The translations under genes and the position numbers were made by a program. From positions 558,001 to 622,000 of the forward strand of contig NZ_AP024897.1 in the NCBI RefSeq assembly GCF_024529975.1: DNA of 64,000 nt, given 5' to 3'. Source of the DNA: Vibrio quintilis. Its GTDB lineage: Bacteria; Pseudomonadota; Gammaproteobacteria; Enterobacterales; Vibrionaceae. Shown here in pieces: positions 46,220-56,169 of this stretch. Below the pieces are notes generated by a model. The model worked only from the letters and a program-made list of their open reading frames with translations, ran no database searches and was not told the DNA's origin. Within the stretch, counting starts at the first letter, position 1. Every line of letters starts with the position of its first letter.

Positions 46220-46660
46220 TTATAATCCGTTGAGATGGGGGTCGTAAGTCGGGGAAGGTTGTGTCAGCTGCGTCAGCATCTCATGAAACTGAGCGGAGCA
46301 CTGACCGTTTTCCTGGTTCTGGGCATGGCACTGGTGAATTAAAGTGTTTAAGACCGCCCACTGTTTTTCAACCTGAGTTTTCAGTGCCGGAGGAAGCGCA
46401 TTAAAAATGCGTTTCACACTCTGTTCATCTGCCGGCAGTTTCAGAGCTTGCAAACATCCTGAGCGGACCGAGGCACTTTCCTGAAGCTGACTGTAGAGGG
46501 GAAGCTGCTCACGCAGGTTCTGATTCAGCGCTTCTCCGTCAAAAGCAAAATAGAGAGAATTTTGCGTCTGAAGCAGTTGCAGAAGCTGCCGGTAAAGTCT
46601 CACATCCGGAGCGATGGACTGAATAAATGTCCGGATGTGCCGACTATGGGCAGATGCCAT
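46220..46660 (-). CDS. flgN: Lateral flagellar chaperone FlgN
   Basis: A 146-residue, helical FlgN-type protein that binds and protects the hook-filament junction proteins FlgK and FlgL. It lies 17 bases after flgM on the minus strand, the order of lateral clusters (flgA, flgM, flgN divergent from flgB). Sequence similarity in the family is low; position and size carry the call. Confidence 0.82.
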   Translation of the reverse strand: MASAHSRHIRTFIQSIAPDVRLYRQLLQLLQTQNSLYFAFDGEALNQNLREQLPLYSQLQESASVRSGCLQALKLPADEQSVKRIFNALPPALKTQVEKQWAVLNTLIHQCHAQNQENGQCSAQFHEMLTQLTQPSPTYDPHLNGL

Positions 46661-46677
46661 TATTCTCTCCTTATTTT

Positions 46678-46968
46678 TCAGGATGACTCGTGACCGGTAT
46701 GGAACTTTAACAGAGCCTGGGATAAGGCTTTTGTATCCAGAGACAGCTCGCCCCGGCTCAGTGCCTGACGTACCTGCTCAACTTTTGCCATATCCACATC
46801 AGGCAAAGAAGAGATTTCTGCTTGCGCTTTCTCTATTGCTGCCATGTTGATGTTCAGCTCCGGCTCTGCACCTGTCTGTTTTACCGGGGCACTTTCCGGT
46901 GCTTTTTTGCTGGTTTGCTGAAGCTTCGTCTGTGGGACATGACCGCCCGTTACTTTATCGATTTTCAA
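46678..46968 (-). CDS. flgM: Anti-sigma-28 factor FlgM
   Basis: A 96-residue FlgM protein. It has a low-complexity N-terminal part and the conserved C-terminal sigma-binding region with DVDMAKVEQVRQALSRGELS. It should hold the lateral sigma factor encoded by lafS inactive until the hook is complete. A candidate sigma-28 promoter is 43 bases upstream. Confidence 0.9.
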   Translation of the reverse strand: MKIDKVTGGHVPQTKLQQTSKKAPESAPVKQTGAEPELNINMAAIEKAQAEISSLPDVDMAKVEQVRQALSRGELSLDTKALSQALLKFHTGHESS

Positions 46969-47011
46969 AGCCTGGTGTCCTCAAATCTTTGTCTTTCGCT
47001 ACTATATATAC

Positions 47012-47038
47012 AGGGCGGCTACGGGGAAAAAAACATTA
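47012..47038 (-). promoter_or_regulatory. Candidate sigma-28 promoter of flgM
   Basis: On the minus strand, TAATGTTT, 11 bases, then GCCGCCCT. The -35 block matches 7 of 8 positions of TAAAGTTT and the first four of the -10 block match GCCGATAA, with the standard spacing. Confidence 0.5.
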
Positions 47039-47203
47039 AACCCGGATGCTAAAAATTCATACAAAAAATTTCAGCCTTACCTGTTGTACCCGAATCTTAT
47101 GGCATATTTCGAGTCCCATCGACAAAAAATGTTACCTTCACTCCAAATTCTGTCTCTTTTGGCATCCGGATTATCTGCCGGGCTGTTGCTGATGAATCGT
47201 CTG

Positions 47204-48001
47204 TTAAAACTGGGTATGAACTTCATTTATTCCGGTGACAACCGCCCGGATTATTTTTTTTGACTTCATATTTTCGACTTTGATTTGGTCGCCTTTTCCG
47301 CCCTGTTCAAGAGCTGTGCCCCTGGTGCTGGCACTCACGCCATCTTTTGACGCAATAATTAACACCAGATTCCCTTTTTTGACCAGTGGCGGCTTTTCCA
47401 GCCACACCGGGTTAACTATTTGTCCGGCCCGTAATCTGCGGGTCGCCGTTTTGCCTTTCGCCTGAGTGATGCGGGTCAGAAAACTGGTTTCACGGGTCAG
47501 GGTGCGTTTTTCCAGTTTCAGCATCGGAGCGCTGACAGTATTTCCCCGTTTCACCTGCTGCTTTATTACCACAACCGGTAAGGTTAAAGATGCTTTGACC
47601 GTGACGGTCAGCCGCCAGGAATGCTGCGGGTCGTTACACTGAACCTGTCGCTTCAGACGGCCGACCGGCCATTGTTGATTATCCCGGCTGGAAACGGTCA
47701 GTTTTGTCTGACAAAGCGGAAGATGGCTGGCTGAAGCGGGAATCCAGATATCCCAGTGATGGGTATACTTTTTCCATTTGTACTGACGTGCTGCTTCCTT
47801 CAGCTCTTGCTGTAAATGGGCTGTGACCGCCTGATGAATTGCCTTTTCTGCCTGAGTGACTGCCAGCGCGGGGGCTGAAAACAAGACCACGCAACTCAGC
47901 AGAATCAACACATGAAAGACAGAGGAAATCAGCGACTTCCTCCTCTGGGGTATTGTTTCCGTAGTGCGGAAGTGATACTTCCTTTGTCTGATATAAGTCA
48001 T
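47204..48001 (-). CDS. flgA: P-ring assembly chaperone FlgA
   Basis: A 265-residue periplasmic protein. A hydrophobic signal-like segment near residues 28-47 (VLILLSCVVLFSAPALA) precedes the SAF domain, with KRGNTVSAPMLKLEKRTLTRE and LRAGQIVNPVWLEKPPLVKKG. It helps FlgI assemble the P ring. The start may lie downstream of 48001, as the first 27 residues are basic and unconserved. It is divergent from flgB. Confidence 0.88.
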   Translation of the reverse strand: MTYIRQRKYHFRTTETIPQRRKSLISSVFHVLILLSCVVLFSAPALAVTQAEKAIHQAVTAHLQQELKEAARQYKWKKYTHHWDIWIPASASHLPLCQTKLTVSSRDNQQWPVGRLKRQVQCNDPQHSWRLTVTVKASLTLPVVVIKQQVKRGNTVSAPMLKLEKRTLTRETSFLTRITQAKGKTATRRLRAGQIVNPVWLEKPPLVKKGNLVLIIASKDGVSASTRGTALEQGGKGDQIKVENMKSKKIIRAVVTGINEVHTQF

Positions 48002-48023
48002 TGATTTTTGGTTTTATTTTTTA

Positions 48024-48039
48024 TGGCATGCATCTTGTT
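48024..48039 (+). promoter_or_regulatory. Candidate sigma-54 promoter of flgB operon
   Basis: TGGCATGCATCTTGTT resembles the -24/-12 element (TGGCACG-N4-TTGC), with GG and GT ten bases apart; the -12 C is T. It lies about 70 bases before flgB. Lateral flgB operons of Vibrio are sigma-54 and LafK dependent. Confidence 0.5.
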
Positions 48040-48106
48040 TCTATATTTGCTACGAAATAGTCCGTTACGAAATTTCCGGTCGTTTAAACCTGAAGGAACA
48101 AAACAG

Positions 48107-48469
48107 ATGGCAATCACATTTGAAAATGCATTAGGGGTTCATCCCTCAGCGCTGAATTTCCGGGTTCAGCGTACCAAAATTCTGGCAACGAACCTAGCGA
48201 ATGTTGACACTCCGGGATATCTGGCGAAAGACCTGAGCTTTAAGACTGTCATGAGCGAACTGGCTCCGAATGGTGTAAACCCTCAGACACCGAAACTTCA
48301 GGTTGCGGCACAGTATTCGATTCCGTATCAGAACCGGAAAGACGGCAACACGGTGGAACTTGGTGTGGAACAGGCCAAATTCGCCCAAAACAGTATGGAT
48401 TTTCAAACCAGCCTGACATTTATGAATATGAAATTTAATGGCTTATCGAAAGCAATAGAAGGACGTTAG
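48107..48469 (+). CDS. flgB: Flagellar proximal rod protein FlgB
   Basis: A 120-residue rod protein; the start at 48107 (MAITFENALGVHPSAL) is chosen over the ATG at 48008, which adds unconserved residues. The conserved rod motif is LATNLANVDTPGYLAKDLSF. It is the first gene of the plus-strand flgB-flgL operon. Confidence 0.94.
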   Translation: MAITFENALGVHPSALNFRVQRTKILATNLANVDTPGYLAKDLSFKTVMSELAPNGVNPQTPKLQVAAQYSIPYQNRKDGNTVELGVEQAKFAQNSMDFQTSLTFMNMKFNGLSKAIEGR

Positions 48470-48471
48470 AG

Positions 48472-48909
48472 ATGTCTTTTTCTGATATTTACACGATAGC
48501 CGGTTCAGCGATGACAGCTGAAACAGTCCGGCTGAATACGGTGGCGAGTAACCTGGCCAACGCGGATGCCGTTTCGGCAAATCCGAATGATGTTTACAAG
48601 CCGCTGAAGCCGGTTTTCGCAACCGTTTATAACCGGACGCAACTGTCTTCCGGTGACTCCGTTTATCCGGATGCCCAGGTCCGGATTATGGATGTGGTAC
48701 AGCATCAGGGCAAACCGGAAAAACGGTTTGAACCCAGCAATCCGCTGGCGAATTCAGACGGATATGTTTATTACCCGGATATTGATGTTGTTGCCGAAAT
48801 GGCAGACATGATGTCGGCAACGCGTAGTTTTGAAACCAATGTGCAGGTGCTGACAAACGTCAAAAGTATGCAGCAGGGGCTGCTGAGATTAGGGCAGGGT
48901 CGCTCATGA
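48472..48909 (+). CDS. flgC: Flagellar proximal rod protein FlgC
   Basis: A 145-residue rod protein with the N-terminal VASNLANADAVSANPNDVYK motif and the C-terminal ARSFETNVQVLTNVK-type helix (here ATRSFETNVQVLTNVKSMQ). It follows flgB by two bases. Confidence 0.94.
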   Translation: MSFSDIYTIAGSAMTAETVRLNTVASNLANADAVSANPNDVYKPLKPVFATVYNRTQLSSGDSVYPDAQVRIMDVVQHQGKPEKRFEPSNPLANSDGYVYYPDIDVVAEMADMMSATRSFETNVQVLTNVKSMQQGLLRLGQGRS

Positions 48910-49586
48910 CAATTGCACAATATACCGCATTGACTGCGGATAAATCATCAACCACCACATCATCATCGGATACTTCTTCATCGGTGAGCAGTAACCCGAA
49001 TAGTGCGGCTTCACTGAAGAATGAATTTATCAGCCTGATGGTGGCACAGATTAAAAACCAGGATCCGCTGAATCCGCTGGATGGCACCGAATATGTCGGC
49101 CAGCTGGCACAGTTTTCACAGGTGCAAAGCATGGAAAACATGTCTTCCCTGATGCAAAACGGCATGGTCATGATGGATAACATGCAGGTGCTTTCTACTT
49201 CAGGGCTCGTCGGACGTACCGTTTATGTGTCCGGCAATTCTTTTGAACTGGGTGAAGAAGCGCAAACCGGCAAAATTGAACTCACCCATGGGTCCAGCCA
49301 GGTCAATCTGGTTGTGACAGATGAATTTGGTCAGGAGACTAAAATTCCGCTGGGTGCGCATGCTGCCGGTGATGTTGATTTCAGTATTGATCCTGAAGAA
49401 CACAACCTGAAACCGGGGAAATATACGGTTTCTGTCGAGGTGCAGGAAGGGCAAAGCACCCCGAATGTCTTGCTTGCCGGTAAGGTTGAGCAGGTTCGTA
49501 TACCGTCCAGTGGCGGCTCAGCGATGGTGAACATCGATGGTGTCGGCAGTGTACCGTTTTATCAAATCAGCCAGTTTGGCGCCTGA
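48906..49586 (+). CDS. flgD: Flagellar hook cap/scaffold FlgD
   Basis: A 226-residue hook-capping scaffold. The N-terminal cap signature is LKNEFISLMVAQIKNQDPLN with GTEYVGQLAQFSQVQSMENM, and the C-terminal half is a tudor/fibronectin-like domain. It overlaps flgC by 4 bases. Confidence 0.94.
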   Translation: MTIAQYTALTADKSSTTTSSSDTSSSVSSNPNSAASLKNEFISLMVAQIKNQDPLNPLDGTEYVGQLAQFSQVQSMENMSSLMQNGMVMMDNMQVLSTSGLVGRTVYVSGNSFELGEEAQTGKIELTHGSSQVNLVVTDEFGQETKIPLGAHAAGDVDFSIDPEEHNLKPGKYTVSVEVQEGQSTPNVLLAGKVEQVRIPSSGGSAMVNIDGVGSVPFYQISQFGA

Positions 49587-49624
49587 AACCGGATTTGAAA
49601 CAATAAAGGATACAGAGGTTTTTT

Positions 49625-50812
49625 ATGAGTTTTAATATTGCACTAAGTGGACTGGATGCAACCAATTCAGAACTGAATACCATCAGTCACAATATTGCGA
49701 ACGCGTCAACGTATGGCTTTAAAAGCGGACGCACGGAATTTTCTGCCGTTTATAACGGTGTTCAGGCTGGTGGCGTTGAAGTTGCAGCGATTTCTCAGAA
49801 CTTTGACAAAGACGGGACTATCACAAATACCGGCCGTTCGATGGATTTAGCCATTGACGGCAATGGCTTCTTTGTCACCAAAGACAGCCTGGGCCAGACG
49901 CTGTATACCCGCTCCGGGGTCTTCAGCACAGATAAAGACAACTATGTGATTGGTAATACCGGTGCAAACCTGCAAGGGTATAGTGTCGACAGCAATAATA
50001 ACCTGATGTCAGGTACAGTCGGCAATATCAAAATCAGTTCGTCTTCTCTGGCAGCGAAAGCGACGGATAAGTTAGATTTTGTGGCTAACTTTAATGCAAG
50101 CGCTTCGGCCATTACTACAGCATTTGATTCAACAAACACTGACACGTTTAACTCTTCTTACACCAGTAAAGTGTATGACTCGCTGGGTAACTCTCACACG
50201 GTGACGCAATACTTTACCAAAACATCCAGTAACACATGGAATATCAATACGATCGTTGATGGTGATACATCTTCAGTCACCACTCAGGCAATGACGTTTA
50301 ATTCCAACGGTTCACTGGCAACGCCAACCGCACCTTATGCTGTGGCATTCACACCAACAGGTGCCGATCCGGTCAGTATCAATATTGATTTAACCGGCAG
50401 CACCCAGTACGGCGCGGAATTTGGTGTCAGCACCAACAGCCCGAATGGTTACACTTCCGGCCAGCTTTCCGGTGTCCGGGTTGAAGATAACGGCATGGTT
50501 TACGCGACTTATACCAATGGTCAGTCTCAGTTGCAGGGACAGGTTGTGCTGGCGAACTTTGCCAACCCGCAGGCACTGGCGAAAGTCAGTGGCACAGCAT
50601 GGACACAAAGCTACAGCTCAGGTGCACCAACAGTCGGCGCGCCGGGAACCGGTGTGTTGGGTGATATTTCCCCGGGTGCGCTGGAAGGTTCAAATGTGAA
50701 TCTGACCAACGAGCTGGTGAGTCTGATGACGGCACAGCGTAACTATCAGGCGAATGCGAAAACTATTTCGACTGAAGATAAGCTGACGCAATCTTTGTTT
50801 AACGCCATTTAA
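49625..50812 (+). CDS. flgE: Lateral flagellar hook protein FlgE
   Basis: A 395-residue hook subunit with the rod/hook N-terminus (LNTISHNIANASTYGFKSGR) and the C-terminal GSNVNLTNELVSLMTAQRNYQANAK. A Ser/Thr-rich outer domain lies between. It follows flgD by 38 bases. Confidence 0.94.
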   Translation: MSFNIALSGLDATNSELNTISHNIANASTYGFKSGRTEFSAVYNGVQAGGVEVAAISQNFDKDGTITNTGRSMDLAIDGNGFFVTKDSLGQTLYTRSGVFSTDKDNYVIGNTGANLQGYSVDSNNNLMSGTVGNIKISSSSLAAKATDKLDFVANFNASASAITTAFDSTNTDTFNSSYTSKVYDSLGNSHTVTQYFTKTSSNTWNINTIVDGDTSSVTTQAMTFNSNGSLATPTAPYAVAFTPTGADPVSINIDLTGSTQYGAEFGVSTNSPNGYTSGQLSGVRVEDNGMVYATYTNGQSQLQGQVVLANFANPQALAKVSGTAWTQSYSSGAPTVGAPGTGVLGDISPGALEGSNVNLTNELVSLMTAQRNYQANAKTISTEDKLTQSLFNAI

Positions 50813-50835
50813 TAACTGATTGAGCGAGACGGATT

Positions 50836-51567
50836 ATGGATAGTTTGTTATTTACCGCCACATCCGGAGCCAGCCGTGTGCTGAAAGCCCAGCATGTGCG
50901 GTCAAACAACTTATCAAATGCAGATACTGCCGGATTCCGTGCCGACATGGAACGGGTACAGAGTGTTGCTTTGCAGGGCTCTGGTTTTGATGGCCGGACC
51001 ATGGTCGTGACCAACTCGGCCTCGACCCGGTTTGATACCGGGGATGTGGTGGAAACCGGACGCGCGCTGGATGTGGCGGTGACGGGCAAAGGTTATCTGA
51101 CCGTGCAGACGCCGGATGGCGATGAAGCCTATACCAGAGCCGGGAATATTGCTGTCGACAGTCAGGGCAACCTGTCTGTGAACGGGTTTCCGCTGCTGGG
51201 TGAGAATGGTCCGTTAACTTTGCCGGAATATCAGAAAGTTGAAGTCAGTGAGCGCGGGCAGATCTCGGTGATTCCGCCGGGTGGCAACGCTGAAGTTCAG
51301 GTCGGCACCATGAAACTGGTGAATCCGGAAATGAACCAGCTGCAAAAAGAGAGTGACAGCCTGCTGCACCGGGTTGGTGGCGGCAATTTTGATGTCGACC
51401 AGACTGTCACACTGGCACCGGAGCATCTTGAAGGCAGTAACGTGTCAGCCATAGATGAGCTGATGAATGTGATGTCACTGACACGCAACTTCCAGATGCA
51501 GGTGCGGATGATGAAGACCGCAGAAACACTGGCTAAAGCCGGCAACAAATTAATGAGCACGAGCTGA
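50836..51567 (+). CDS. flgF: Flagellar rod protein FlgF
   Basis: A 243-residue rod protein with the N-terminal VRSNNLSNADTAGFRADMER, the AVTGKGYLTVQTPDGDEAYTR block and a C-terminal LEGSNVSAIDELMNVMSLTR helix. Confidence 0.94.
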   Translation: MDSLLFTATSGASRVLKAQHVRSNNLSNADTAGFRADMERVQSVALQGSGFDGRTMVVTNSASTRFDTGDVVETGRALDVAVTGKGYLTVQTPDGDEAYTRAGNIAVDSQGNLSVNGFPLLGENGPLTLPEYQKVEVSERGQISVIPPGGNAEVQVGTMKLVNPEMNQLQKESDSLLHRVGGGNFDVDQTVTLAPEHLEGSNVSAIDELMNVMSLTRNFQMQVRMMKTAETLAKAGNKLMSTS

Positions 51568-51594
51568 TTGCTCATGCAGTAAGGAGAACAAAGG

Positions 51595-52380
51595 ATGCAT
51601 TCAGCACTTTGGGTCAGTAAAACCGGGATGGCAGCGCAGGATACCAAGATGACTGCGATCTCGAACAATCTGGCAAACGTGAATACGGTTGGGTTTAAGC
51701 GTGACCGGATTGTTTTTGAAGATTTATTCTACAGCATTCAGCGTCAGCCGGGGGCTCAGGTTGATCAGGTCAACCAGTTGCCGACGGGTGTTCAGCTCGG
51801 AAGCGGTGTCCGTGTCGTGGGTTCACAAAAGGTCTTCACTCAGGGGAACTCGCAAAACACCGGACAGGAACTTGATTTGGCCGTGATGGGAAAAGGCTTT
51901 TTCCAGATTGAAAACTCTGACGGGGAAATCATGTACTCCCGGAACGGGCAGTTCCATGTGAACTCTGAAGGGATTGTGGTTAATAGCCAGGGGCTGCCGT
52001 TACAGCCACAGGTACAGATTCCGGAGAACATTAAGTCAGTTTCTATTGGTGTCGATGGCACGGTGAGCGGCATTACAACGGATGACCCGACACCCCAGCA
52101 GATGGGGCAGATTACACTGGCGAAATTTATCAATCCGGCTGGTCTGGAAGCGGTTGGTGGCAACCTGTTCCGTGAAACAGATGCCAGCGGTCAGGCCGAA
52201 GAACTGATTGCCGGTGAAGACGGTGTCGGCAGTATCAAGCAGGGCGCACTGGAAGGCTCTAATGTTCAGGTGGTGGAAGAGATGGTTGACATGATCACCA
52301 CACAGCGTGCTTATGAAATGAATGCTAAGGTCGTCTCTGCCGCAGACGATATGCTGAAATTTGTTTCGCAATCTATGTAA
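51595..52380 (+). CDS. flgG: Flagellar distal rod protein FlgG
   Basis: A 261-residue distal rod protein with ISNNLANVNTVGFKRDRIVF near the N-terminus, LDLAVMGKGFFQIENSDGE in the middle, and the C-terminal LEGSNVQVVEEMVDMITTQR. It follows flgF by 27 bases. Confidence 0.95.
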   Translation: MHSALWVSKTGMAAQDTKMTAISNNLANVNTVGFKRDRIVFEDLFYSIQRQPGAQVDQVNQLPTGVQLGSGVRVVGSQKVFTQGNSQNTGQELDLAVMGKGFFQIENSDGEIMYSRNGQFHVNSEGIVVNSQGLPLQPQVQIPENIKSVSIGVDGTVSGITTDDPTPQQMGQITLAKFINPAGLEAVGGNLFRETDASGQAEELIAGEDGVGSIKQGALEGSNVQVVEEMVDMITTQRAYEMNAKVVSAADDMLKFVSQSM

Positions 52381-52393
52381 GGTATAGGTAGTC

Positions 52394-53095
52394 ATGAAAG
52401 AGCGTGTCATGAAAAAGCGGATCATCAGGCAGCTGTCAGGCGGGTGGATGATCGCTGTGTTACTGTTAGCCGGGTGTGCGGGCAGACAGGAGTTTCTTCC
52501 TGTATCGCCAAATGAAGATAAATATGGTCCGCCTGAACTGGATTATTCATTGCCGGCCCCCAAAGCCGGGAGTCTGTATCGCCATCAGTACACCATGACA
52601 CTCTTTCAGGACCGCCGGGCTTACCGGGTTGGCGACATGCTGACCGTGATTTTGTCGGAACAGACTCAGTCAAGCAAAGAAGCCAATACCAAATATGGTA
52701 AAAACTCGAGTGTGAATTTTGCGTTGCCTACAATCGGGACCAAGAAACTGAATGATTTGTCGGCATCGATTGATGCTCAGCGGGATTTTGACGGCAGTGC
52801 CACCAGCTCTCAGGGGAATAAACTTCAGGGGGCGATTACGGTGACTGTGCATGAGGTTTTGCCAAATGGGGTGCTGCGTATCAGCGGAGAAAAGTGGATT
52901 CGCCTCAATCAGGGCGATGAATATATTCGCCTGACCGGTATTGTCCGGGTTGATGATATCAGCCGCAGCAATCAGGTTTCTTCTCAGCGAATCGGCGATG
53001 CCCGGATTACTTATTCTGGCCGGGGAGCGCTGGCGGAAAGCAATGCTTCCGGATGGCTGACTCAATTCTTTAACAGTCCATGGATGCCGTTCTAA
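52394..53095 (+). CDS. flgH: Flagellar L-ring lipoprotein FlgH
   Basis: A 233-residue outer-membrane lipoprotein forming the L ring. A signal peptide ends in the lipobox LLAGC; the mature part has [22 protein letters not shown]. The start may be 52394 or the nearby ATG at 52409, both in the signal region. Confidence 0.94.
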   Translation: MKERVMKKRIIRQLSGGWMIAVLLLAGCAGRQEFLPVSPNEDKYGPPELDYSLPAPKAGSLYRHQYTMTLFQDRRAYRVGDMLTVILSEQTQSSKEANTKYGKNSSVNFALPTIGTKKLNDLSASIDAQRDFDGSATSSQGNKLQGAITVTVHEVLPNGVLRISGEKWIRLNQGDEYIRLTGIVRVDDISRSNQVSSQRIGDARITYSGRGALAESNASGWLTQFFNSPWMPF

Positions 53096-54219
53096 TGAAA
53101 CTGATGAAGTGCATTTTAAACACGATTTTATGGAGTATCGCACTCTCTGTTGCCCCGTTTTTGCAGGCAGCGGAAGTAAAGATTCCGGTGATGGATCTGG
53201 TTGATGTTCAGGGAATCCGTTCAAACCAGCTGGTTGGTTACGGGCTGGTGGTTGGTCTGGATGGTCAGGGCGATCGCAATCAGGTGAAATTTACCTCGCA
53301 GTCCATCACCAATATGTTGCGTCAGTTCGGGGTTCAGATTGATGAGAAAACCGATCCCAAATTACGTAATGTCGCTTCGGTCAGTGTGACGGCCAGTGTT
53401 GGGCCGATGACCGGGCTGGGACAGCCGGTTGATATTGTCGTTTCCTCTATCGGCGATGCGAAAAGTTTACGGGGCGGTACGCTGCTGTTAACACCATTGC
53501 GTGGTGTCGACGGTGAAGTCTACGCCGTCGCTCAGGGGAATGTTGTGGTTGGCGGTGCTTCTGCGGAAGGGAAAAGTGGCTCTAAAATCGCCATCAACAC
53601 GCCAACCGCAGGGCGTATACCAAACGGTGCGACGCTGGAGCGTGAGATTCCGACCGATTTCAACTCGCGTGACAAAATTACCCTGAATTTACATGAGCCC
53701 AGCTTTACCACAGCGAAGAATATAGCCCGGGAAATTAACCGCACTTTCGGGCCGGATGTTGCTGTGGCAGTCAATAAAGTCCGGGTCGATATGCGGGCAC
53801 CGAAAGATACCCAGCAGCGGGTTACGATGATGTCGATGCTGGAAGAAATGAGCGTCGAGCCGGGTCGTAAACCCGCCAGAATCGTTTTCAATTCCCGCAC
53901 GGGAACGGTCGTGATCGGGAAAAATGTGAAAGTCGGAGAGGCGGCGGTCAGCCACGGTAACTTAACCGTCAGAATCTCTGAAGCACAGCATGTCAGTCAG
54001 CCGAATCCTTTTGCTGACGGAGATACCAAGGTCGTTGACCGGACCGGGATTGATATGGATGAAGATCAGGCACAAATGGTGATCTGGCCGCCGGGTACGG
54101 AACTGAACACGATCGTCAATGCAGTGAATAGCCTTGGTGCGACGCCGACAGACTTAATGTCGATTCTTCAGGCGCTTCACGAAGCGGGTGCTCTGAATGC
54201 TGAGCTGGTTGTAATATAA
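53095..54219 (+). CDS. flgI: Flagellar P-ring protein FlgI
   Basis: A 374-residue periplasmic P-ring protein; the start at 53095 ([13 protein letters not shown]) overlaps the flgH stop in TAATG, so translation is coupled. A signal peptide ends near [10 protein letters not shown]. Conserved are [20 protein letters not shown] and [21 protein letters not shown] at the end. Confidence 0.96.
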   Translation: MKLMKCILNTILWSIALSVAPFLQAAEVKIPVMDLVDVQGIRSNQLVGYGLVVGLDGQGDRNQVKFTSQSITNMLRQFGVQIDEKTDPKLRNVASVSVTASVGPMTGLGQPVDIVVSSIGDAKSLRGGTLLLTPLRGVDGEVYAVAQGNVVVGGASAEGKSGSKIAINTPTAGRIPNGATLEREIPTDFNSRDKITLNLHEPSFTTAKNIAREINRTFGPDVAVAVNKVRVDMRAPKDTQQRVTMMSMLEEMSVEPGRKPARIVFNSRTGTVVIGKNVKVGEAAVSHGNLTVRISEAQHVSQPNPFADGDTKVVDRTGIDMDEDQAQMVIWPPGTELNTIVNAVNSLGATPTDLMSILQALHEAGALNAELVVI

Positions 54220-54229
54220 GGAGTCCATC

Positions 54230-54781
54230 ATGAAACTCGATGGTGTGAATGATCAAACGCAACTGAATTCAATTCTTTATCATGACAACAGTGCGTTGGC
54301 GAATATTAAGCATGCAAAGAATCAGCAAGAGTCACTGAAGGCGGTTGCCGGACAGTTTGAAGCGATGTTTCTGCAGCTGGTGCTGCGGCAGATGCGCAGC
54401 AGCAGTGATGTGCTGGCTGATAAAGACAGTCCGTTCTCCGGTGAACATGAAGGTGTTTTCCGCGATATGTACGATGGTCAGCTGGCGATTGAACTGGCGA
54501 AAAAACAGAAAGCCGGCATTGCAGATATGCTGGTTGAGCAGCTCAGTCCTGATGTACCCGATCCGGCAGTCAATAAAGTGACCCGGATTTCATCTGCCAA
54601 TGATGATATTGCACCATTAGTGGAAGCAAGATCACAAAGTGAAGCAACCAAAAACATCTTGAATTCCACTCCGGTTAATCCCGGCGCGGAAGCGGTCGCC
54701 TCTGTTAATCAGGAGAAAATCCGCGAAGTGAATGCAACCAGCGCATTTGCACAGCCATTGATTCGTAAAACGGAGTCGTAA
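54230..54781 (+). CDS. flgJ: Lateral FlgJ, rod-scaffold domain only
   Basis: A 183-residue protein with the FlgJ rod-binding domain (KAVAGQFEAMFLQLVLRQMR, FRDMYDGQLAIELAKKQ) and no muramidase domain. Enterobacterial FlgJ is about 310 residues with a C-terminal glucosaminidase; here that part is absent and the tail is low-complexity. A wall-cutting enzyme from elsewhere would be needed for rod passage. Confidence 0.9.
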   Translation: MKLDGVNDQTQLNSILYHDNSALANIKHAKNQQESLKAVAGQFEAMFLQLVLRQMRSSSDVLADKDSPFSGEHEGVFRDMYDGQLAIELAKKQKAGIADMLVEQLSPDVPDPAVNKVTRISSANDDIAPLVEARSQSEATKNILNSTPVNPGAEAVASVNQEKIREVNATSAFAQPLIRKTES

Positions 54782-54786
54782 CTGAA

Positions 54787-56160
54787 ATGAGTCTCGTCAA
54801 TATTGCTTTATCAGGATTAAATGCCAACCGGGTTGCTTTGGATGTGACCGCTCAAAATGTTGCGAACATCAATACTCCGGGATATAGCCGTCAGGAAGCG
54901 TTGATGGCTTCAGTTAATGGCGCAAAACATGACCGGTTAAACGCCGGGAATGGCGTTCAGGTGACCAGTATCCGCCGGGTGACCGATATGTTTCTGGTGA
55001 AACAGACATGGTCAACGGCAAGTATTTCGTCTTATGCCTCTGGTTATAATGACAGCCTCAGCCAGCTTGAGAACACACTGAAAGCGGATGGTTTCGATTT
55101 ATCAGCCGGGTTCGACAGCCTGTTTGCTGCGTTGCACAGTGCGACCACCAAACCTGAATCCGTCTCTTTACGCCAGCAAATTACCAGTGAAGCGGAAGCG
55201 ATTTCCCGTCGCTTTAATACGCTGACCCAAACGTTGCAGCATCAGCACAAAGATCTGAATGATCAGCGAAATGCTGCTGTTGCGCAGGCCAACAGCCTGT
55301 TGGTCAATATTGCTGAAGTGAATCAGAAGATTACCGAAGCAAACGGCGTCGGTGGTAATCCGTCTCAATTGCTGGATACCCGCGATAAACTGATTGGCGA
55401 GCTGGCCGAAATTGTTGAAGTCAGAACCACTGATCAGGCCGATGGCAGTATGCAGGTGACATTGACTTCCGGGCAGCCACTGGTGATGGGCGGCGATGCC
55501 GGACAACTCAAAGCTGTGCCGGATCCGTCTGATGTGTATATGGCGACCATGAAAGTGGAATTTGAGAACCAGACGTTTGTCGTCTCCGGTTCGGTCGGTG
55601 GTAAAATTGGCGCGATCAATGATTATCAGAGCGATGTGCTCAAGCCGGATATGAAGGCGGTCGATGATATGGCGAAAGCCATGGCCGATGCATTCAATAA
55701 TGTGCTGGCAACCGGGCAAGATCTGAATGGCAATGCCGGTCAGCCGTTGTTCACTTATGATCCATCTACACCTGCAGCCAGCCTGACAACGACCGATATT
55801 GACCCGGAAGAGCTTGCCTTTTCTTCAGACGGTAATCCGGGCAACGGCGATGTGCTGAAAAATTTAATTGCAATCAATAATCAGGACGTGTCTGTCGGTA
55901 GTTTTGGTTCGATGACACTCAATGAAGGTTTTACGGCGATGGTCGGTGATACGGCGATTAAAGCCCGGCAGGCGACATCCGATTATCAGGCCAAAAAGAC
56001 CGTGAATGAACAGGCTGAGAAAGCCCGTGATAATGTCAGGGCCGTGAATAGTGATGAAGAAGCTGCAAATCTGATGACTTTTTCTCAGGCACATAATGCC
56101 AATATGAAAGTCATCAGTACTGCGAATAAGTTGTTTGATTCAGTGTTGCAGCTGTTTTAA
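54787..56160 (+). CDS. flgK: Hook-filament junction protein FlgK (HAP1)
   Basis: A 457-residue junction protein with LDVTAQNVANINTPGYSRQ in the N-terminal rod helix and SDEEAANLMTFSQAHNANMK near the end. It is shorter than typical polar FlgK, so the outer domain is compact. It follows flgJ by five bases. Confidence 0.94.
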   Translation: MSLVNIALSGLNANRVALDVTAQNVANINTPGYSRQEALMASVNGAKHDRLNAGNGVQVTSIRRVTDMFLVKQTWSTASISSYASGYNDSLSQLENTLKADGFDLSAGFDSLFAALHSATTKPESVSLRQQITSEAEAISRRFNTLTQTLQHQHKDLNDQRNAAVAQANSLLVNIAEVNQKITEANGVGGNPSQLLDTRDKLIGELAEIVEVRTTDQADGSMQVTLTSGQPLVMGGDAGQLKAVPDPSDVYMATMKVEFENQTFVVSGSVGGKIGAINDYQSDVLKPDMKAVDDMAKAMADAFNNVLATGQDLNGNAGQPLFTYDPSTPAASLTTTDIDPEELAFSSDGNPGNGDVLKNLIAINNQDVSVGSFGSMTLNEGFTAMVGDTAIKARQATSDYQAKKTVNEQAEKARDNVRAVNSDEEAANLMTFSQAHNANMKVISTANKLFDSVLQLF

Positions 56161-56169
56161 GGAGTAATC

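Noticed and set aside
52394..52409. Firm choice of the flgH start
   Set aside because: Two ATG codons in frame both precede the signal peptide; the sequence does not decide between them.
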